Below, piece by piece: positions 60,955 through 64,000 of a stretch of DNA of 64,000 nt; the stretch's first letter is position 1, and every line of letters begins with the position of its first letter. The DNA is from CAYPIE01 sp964410665 (GTDB lineage Bacteria; Planctomycetota; Planctomycetia; Gemmatales; Gemmataceae). The stretch spans positions 8,804 through 72,803 of the forward strand of contig CAYPIE010000022.1 of NCBI GenBank assembly GCA_964410665.1, written 5' to 3'. Made by a program: the position numbers and the translations under genes. Below the pieces are notes generated by a model. It worked only from the letters and a program-made list of their open reading frames with translations. It did not search any database and had not been told where the DNA came from.

Positions 60955-61329
60955 ATGCGGTCACGAGGTGTTCAGTATTTCCTGAGTTTCTTCCTGTTGC
61001 TCGCCCTGGTGCTCCCCGGTGGCAACAACATGACGCGTCAACACGTGGGTCTCGGCACCCCCGCGCATGTGCTGACTCGCTCCGTCTGCGAGGAAGAAAC
61101 CGAATCCGAGGTGGATCCCCTCGAGCAACTTCTCGCTTGTGCCCAACCACGTTCCAGTCGAGCGCGGAACCCTCGCCACCTGCGCGTGATGACCAGGATT
61201 CCTCCAACCACCACGAGCCTGCCTTCCCGTCCTACTCGCCCGAGTGGTTGCCAGCGGCTGCGTATGCGGCAACGATTGCTGCTCATCGCCAACCCACCTC
61301 CGATCCTATCCCGGCACCACCCCCTTTGA
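60955..61329 (+). CDS. Possible small secreted protein, unknown
   Basis: 124 residues from an ATG preceded by AAAGG. A hydrophobic stretch (YFLSFFLLLALVLPGG) could be a signal peptide, followed by charged residues ending VCEEETESEVDPLEQLLACAQ. The second half (RSSRARNPRHLR onward) has a composition unlike a folded domain, while another frame from about 61137 reads smoothly to 61355 (EPAFPSYSPEWLPAAAYA). A frameshift or sequence error near 61140 would join the two. I do not recognise a family. This is the only gene candidate between the terminator at 60825 and the carbonic anhydrase gene at 61471. Confidence 0.3.
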   Translation: MRSRGVQYFLSFFLLLALVLPGGNNMTRQHVGLGTPAHVLTRSVCEEETESEVDPLEQLLACAQPRSSRARNPRHLRVMTRIPPTTTSLPSRPTRPSGCQRLRMRQRLLLIANPPPILSRHHPL

Positions 61330-61470
61330 TGTTTCCGCGATCCCTCGATCGCTGATCGACGCTTGCCTTGACCGGTGAGCGTGTTCCCGTCACGATGCCC
61401 TGCCCACGCGGCATGCTTGCACGTTTCGACCTATCATTCGGTGGCAACGCTGTCAGAAACGGGGTTTTGC

Positions 61471-62145
61471 ATGGACAAGATTCTCAAAGGATATCAATAC
61501 TTTAAAACGAATGTCTTTGACCAACAGAAAGACTTCTTCGAACAGATTGCCAACAAGCAACAACATCCTCGGGCACTGTTTATCACGTGTGCCGATTCAC
61601 GAGTAAATCCGAATCTGTTAACGCAGACCGAACCAGGCGACTTGTTTCTGTTACGGAATGCCGGCAATATTGTGCCCCCCTATGGCGCTGCCAGTGGCGG
61701 TGAAGGGGCGACCATCGAGTATGCGCTGTCGGTGCTAGGCATTCGCAACATTATTTTGTGCGGGCATTCCCACTGTGGAGCGATGCAGGCTTTGCTCGAT
61801 GATGATGCCGTGCGGAATTACCCCGCCACGGCCGCCTGGTTTGCCCACGCACGAAGTACGCGTCGAATTGTCGAGGCGAAACATGCCAACCTCGACAAGG
61901 ATGAGAAGCTTACCGCGGCGGTGTGCGAAAATGTCCTGGTACAACTCAACAACCTTCGAACGCATCCGAGTGTTGCCGAGGCCCTGGCCCGCGATCAGCT
62001 CAACCTGTACGCCTGGGTCTATATTATCGAGACCGGCGAATTGCTGAGCTTTGATCCTGCCCAAGCCCGCTTCTCGTCGTTGTCAACGCATGCCCCCGTT
62101 GCGATCGCCGCCGAGCCTCATCTCGAGGGCGATCCGACCGAGTAA
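61471..62145 (+). CDS. Beta-class carbonic anhydrase
   Basis: 224 residues. The zinc site is complete: CADSR (C40, with D42 and R44 as the catalytic dyad) and GHSHCG (H99 and C102). The N-terminal helix LKGYQYFKTNVF, the GDLFLLRNAGNIVPPYG strand-loop and the YIIETGELLSFDP C-terminus are all typical. It reversibly hydrates carbon dioxide to bicarbonate in the cytoplasm. The ATG at 61471 is used because the longer frame from 61375 adds an unmotivated 32 residues. It stands 55 bases before a SulP transporter gene, a pairing often found where bicarbonate is moved across the membrane. Confidence 0.94.
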   Translation: MDKILKGYQYFKTNVFDQQKDFFEQIANKQQHPRALFITCADSRVNPNLLTQTEPGDLFLLRNAGNIVPPYGAASGGEGATIEYALSVLGIRNIILCGHSHCGAMQALLDDDAVRNYPATAAWFAHARSTRRIVEAKHANLDKDEKLTAAVCENVLVQLNNLRTHPSVAEALARDQLNLYAWVYIIETGELLSFDPAQARFSSLSTHAPVAIAAEPHLEGDPTE

Positions 62146-62200
62146 CTGCCGGCCGTAGTTGACTGAGGAATCCGCCACCTCGTTCAGAACAGGAGCCAGT

Positions 62201-63835
62201 ATGAGCGGTAACCGATGGTCTGTCGACAATCTGAAGCATGACCTGTTTGCTTCCGTGGTGGTCTTTTTGGTGGCCTTACCGCTGTGTATGGGCATCGCCA
62301 TTGCCTCGGGGGTCCCCGCGGAGCAAGCTGCTGCGGTGGGGATCATCACCGGCGTGATCGGTGGAATTGTGGTCGGTCTGATCGGCGGGGCGCCCCTTCA
62401 GGTGAGTGGCCCTGCAGCCGGGTTGGCCGTGATCGTCTTTGACCTGATCCAAACCTTTGGTTGGGAAAAGGTCAGCCTGGTCTTCGTTGTGGCCGGAGTC
62501 ATCCAATTCCTTGCCGGGTTGGCCCGGTTGGGCCAGTGGTTCCGGGCCGTCTCTCCAGCGGTCATTCAAGGTATGTTGGCCGGGATCGGCATCCTTATCT
62601 TCGCCAGTCAATTCCATGTGATGGTCGATGATTCCCCGAAGAGTGGCGGCTTGGCCAATTTGCTATCGATCCCCGAAGCAGTGTGGAAGGGATTGATCCC
62701 CTCGGATGAGTATCCGATGAATCATTACTACGCCGCGCGCATCGGGGTGCTGACGATACTGATTCTCGCCTTGTGGAAACCGCTGGCGCCCAAACAGTTG
62801 CAGTTCCTACCCGCACCACTGGTCGCGATCCTGGTGGCCAGCTTGACCGTGGTCGGCGTGAATCGATTCGGGCCGGAGTTTGAGATCAAGCACGTTCAAC
62901 TTCCTGACAACTTTCTGAATAATCTGCACCTCGCCGACCCATCGCTGATCACCTCCTGGCAAGAATGGCAATCGATTCTTCTGGCGGCCATCTCCGTGGC
63001 CTTTATCGCCAGTGCCGAGACTCTCTTGTCGGTGACGGCCGTGGACAAAATGCACCGTGGCCCCCGTGCACGCTACGATCGCGAACTGACTGCGCAGGGC
63101 ATCGGCAATACGATCTCGGGCTTTATCGGCGGTCTGCCGATGACCGGGGTGATTGTCCGTAGCGCCGCCAACGTCCAAGCTGGAGCTCGGACCAATCATT
63201 CGGCCATCCTTCATGGAATCTGGCTGGTGTTGATGGTTGGCTTCTTTCCCAGCGTGTTGCGGTTGATACCGACTTCTGCTTTGGGGGCGTTGCTCGTCTA
63301 CACTGGTTACCGATTAGTCAATATCAATGCCATCCGATCGTTGTGGGCCTATAGCCGCAGTGAGGTGGTCATCTACGCAGTCACGGTCATCACCATCGTG
63401 ACAATTGATCTACTGACCGGGGTGGTAGCCGGGATCGCCTTATCGGCCATGAAGCTGCTGTATACTTTCTCCCACCTCGACATCGAGCTCGACGATCAAC
63501 CCGAGACGGGGAGAACCATCCTGTATCTCCGTGGGGCAGCCACCTTCATTCGCTTGCCGAAGTTGGCGGAGACCTTAGACAAAGTCCCAGCCAATCGCGA
63601 ACTTCATGTCCACTTTGAGGATCTTCATTATATCGACCACGCCTGCTTGGACTTGCTGATCAGCTGGGAAAAACAGCACCAGTCTCAAGGCGGCCAGCTG
63701 GTCATCGACTGGGAAAGTCTCACTGCCCGCTTCCGCGAGCGCGCCTCCGCCAACACGGGCAAGAACGGCGCCGCCAACCAACGTGCTCTGGCCAATCCCC
63801 AGGGCAACAAAGAAGAAGTAGTCACACCCAGTTAA
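62201..63835 (+). CDS. SulP-family anion transporter with STAS domain
   Basis: 544 residues with AGGAG 5 bases upstream. About twelve to fourteen helices follow: FASVVVFLVALPLCMGIAIA, APLQVSGPAAGLAVIVF, FRAVSPAVIQGMLAGIGILI, and the conserved SAETLLSVTAVDK region. A STAS domain from about 450 (TILYLRGAATFIRL, LHVHFEDLHYIDHACLDLL) ends the protein. SulP proteins carry sulfate, bicarbonate or dicarboxylates. With the carbonic anhydrase gene directly upstream, bicarbonate handling (BicA-like uptake or pH control) is the favoured role, but sulfate cannot be excluded in this sulfatase-bearing genome. Confidence 0.9.
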   Translation: MSGNRWSVDNLKHDLFASVVVFLVALPLCMGIAIASGVPAEQAAAVGIITGVIGGIVVGLIGGAPLQVSGPAAGLAVIVFDLIQTFGWEKVSLVFVVAGVIQFLAGLARLGQWFRAVSPAVIQGMLAGIGILIFASQFHVMVDDSPKSGGLANLLSIPEAVWKGLIPSDEYPMNHYYAARIGVLTILILALWKPLAPKQLQFLPAPLVAILVASLTVVGVNRFGPEFEIKHVQLPDNFLNNLHLADPSLITSWQEWQSILLAAISVAFIASAETLLSVTAVDKMHRGPRARYDRELTAQGIGNTISGFIGGLPMTGVIVRSAANVQAGARTNHSAILHGIWLVLMVGFFPSVLRLIPTSALGALLVYTGYRLVNINAIRSLWAYSRSEVVIYAVTVITIVTIDLLTGVVAGIALSAMKLLYTFSHLDIELDDQPETGRTILYLRGAATFIRLPKLAETLDKVPANRELHVHFEDLHYIDHACLDLLISWEKQHQSQGGQLVIDWESLTARFRERASANTGKNGAANQRALANPQGNKEEVVTPS

Positions 63836-63919
63836 GCAAAGGTGTGGTGACCCCAGCCGGGGCGGTCAGGTTTGCCTTGCCAGCGTGTCCGGGGAGCGTT
63901 ACGATCCGAGTAGACACTC

Positions 63920-64000
63920 GGAGGGGTGGCAGAGTGGTTGATTGCACCGGTCTTGAAAACCGGAGACGTCGAAAGGCGTTCGTGGGTTCGAATCCCTCCC
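63920..64000 (+). tRNA. tRNA-Ser (anticodon TGA), cut by window end
   Basis: Acceptor start GGAGGGG, a D arm with GGCAGAGTGGTTGA, anticodon stem CCGGT/ACCGG with loop CTTGAAA giving anticodon TGA (reads TCA and related serine codons), and an extended variable arm around GACGTCGAAAGGCGTTC. The T arm TTCGAAT begins and the 3' acceptor lies beyond position 64000. The long variable arm is what marks it as a class II serine tRNA. Confidence 0.95.

Noticed and set aside
1..64000. CRISPR array, prophage or complete insertion sequence.
   Set aside because: No regularly spaced repeats, integrase, phage structural gene or transposase was seen on reading both strands.

Overview
The window reads as a piece of chromosome from a planctomycete (phylum Planctomycetota), probably close to the Pirellulales. 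That placement is an inference from gene content: an iduronate-2-sulfatase-type sulfatase, two DUF1080 (3-keto-glycoside hydrolase-like) modules, a very large PVC-type dehydrogenase/cytochrome c protein, Tat-exported sugar-phosphate-isomerase-like TIM barrels, a four-helix-bundle protein gene, an EF-hand secreted protein, an unusually long SecA, and BamA plus WaaA, which imply a Gram-negative type envelope. No phage, plasmid backbone, complete insertion sequence or CRISPR array is visible, so this looks like ordinary chromosome with small operons on both strands.

Layout. 1-7.4 kb: partial secreted endonuclease/exonuclease/phosphatase-fold protein, a MerR/TipAS regulator behind a textbook 19-bp-spacer MerR promoter, a secreted alpha/beta hydrolase, a GNAT acetyltransferase, a glycerophosphodiesterase, a sulfotransferase, a four-helix-bundle gene broken by an in-frame TGA, and tRNA-Pro(CGG). 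7.4-12.2 kb: two Tat-signal TIM-barrel proteins in tandem, a secreted EF-hand protein, a proline-rich lipoprotein and a DUF488 protein. 12.2-19 kb: a tight operon (flippase-like membrane protein, GT2, polytopic GT39-like protein, CPBP protease) followed by an FHA-GAF-sigma54 activator. 19-27 kb: membrane redoxin, orphan Flp pilin, sulfatase, WaaA and SecA.

27-34.5 kb: a zinc-ribbon membrane protein and, opposite it, a tightly packed seven-gene operon (DUF4178, DUF4178, small membrane protein, DUF350, membrane spermidine synthase, AdoMet decarboxylase, polytopic membrane protein). This is the best candidate for a poorly described system: polyamine synthesis enzymes are translationally coupled to uncharacterised membrane and zinc-ribbon proteins. 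34.5-38 kb: a GntR/LacI-hybrid regulator with a GT4 gene, then a truncated EamA transporter remnant and a 26-bp perfect palindrome. 38-45.5 kb: a polysaccharide/sugar oxidation block, comprising a giant dehydrogenase-HEAT-cytochrome-DUF1080 protein, a divergent GH140-type hydrolase and a stand-alone DUF1080 protein.

45.5-64 kb: BamA, a TIGR03364-type FAD oxidoreductase with a CinA whose amidase domain has lost its nucleophilic serine, a trehalose block (TreS-maltokinase fusion followed by a GH57/DUF3536-TreY fusion), a class II-like cytochrome c, and a beta-carbonic anhydrase with a SulP bicarbonate/sulfate-type transporter, ending in a tRNA-Ser(TGA) cut by the window edge. Functions are assigned from motifs read in the translated sequence. 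No database search was run.
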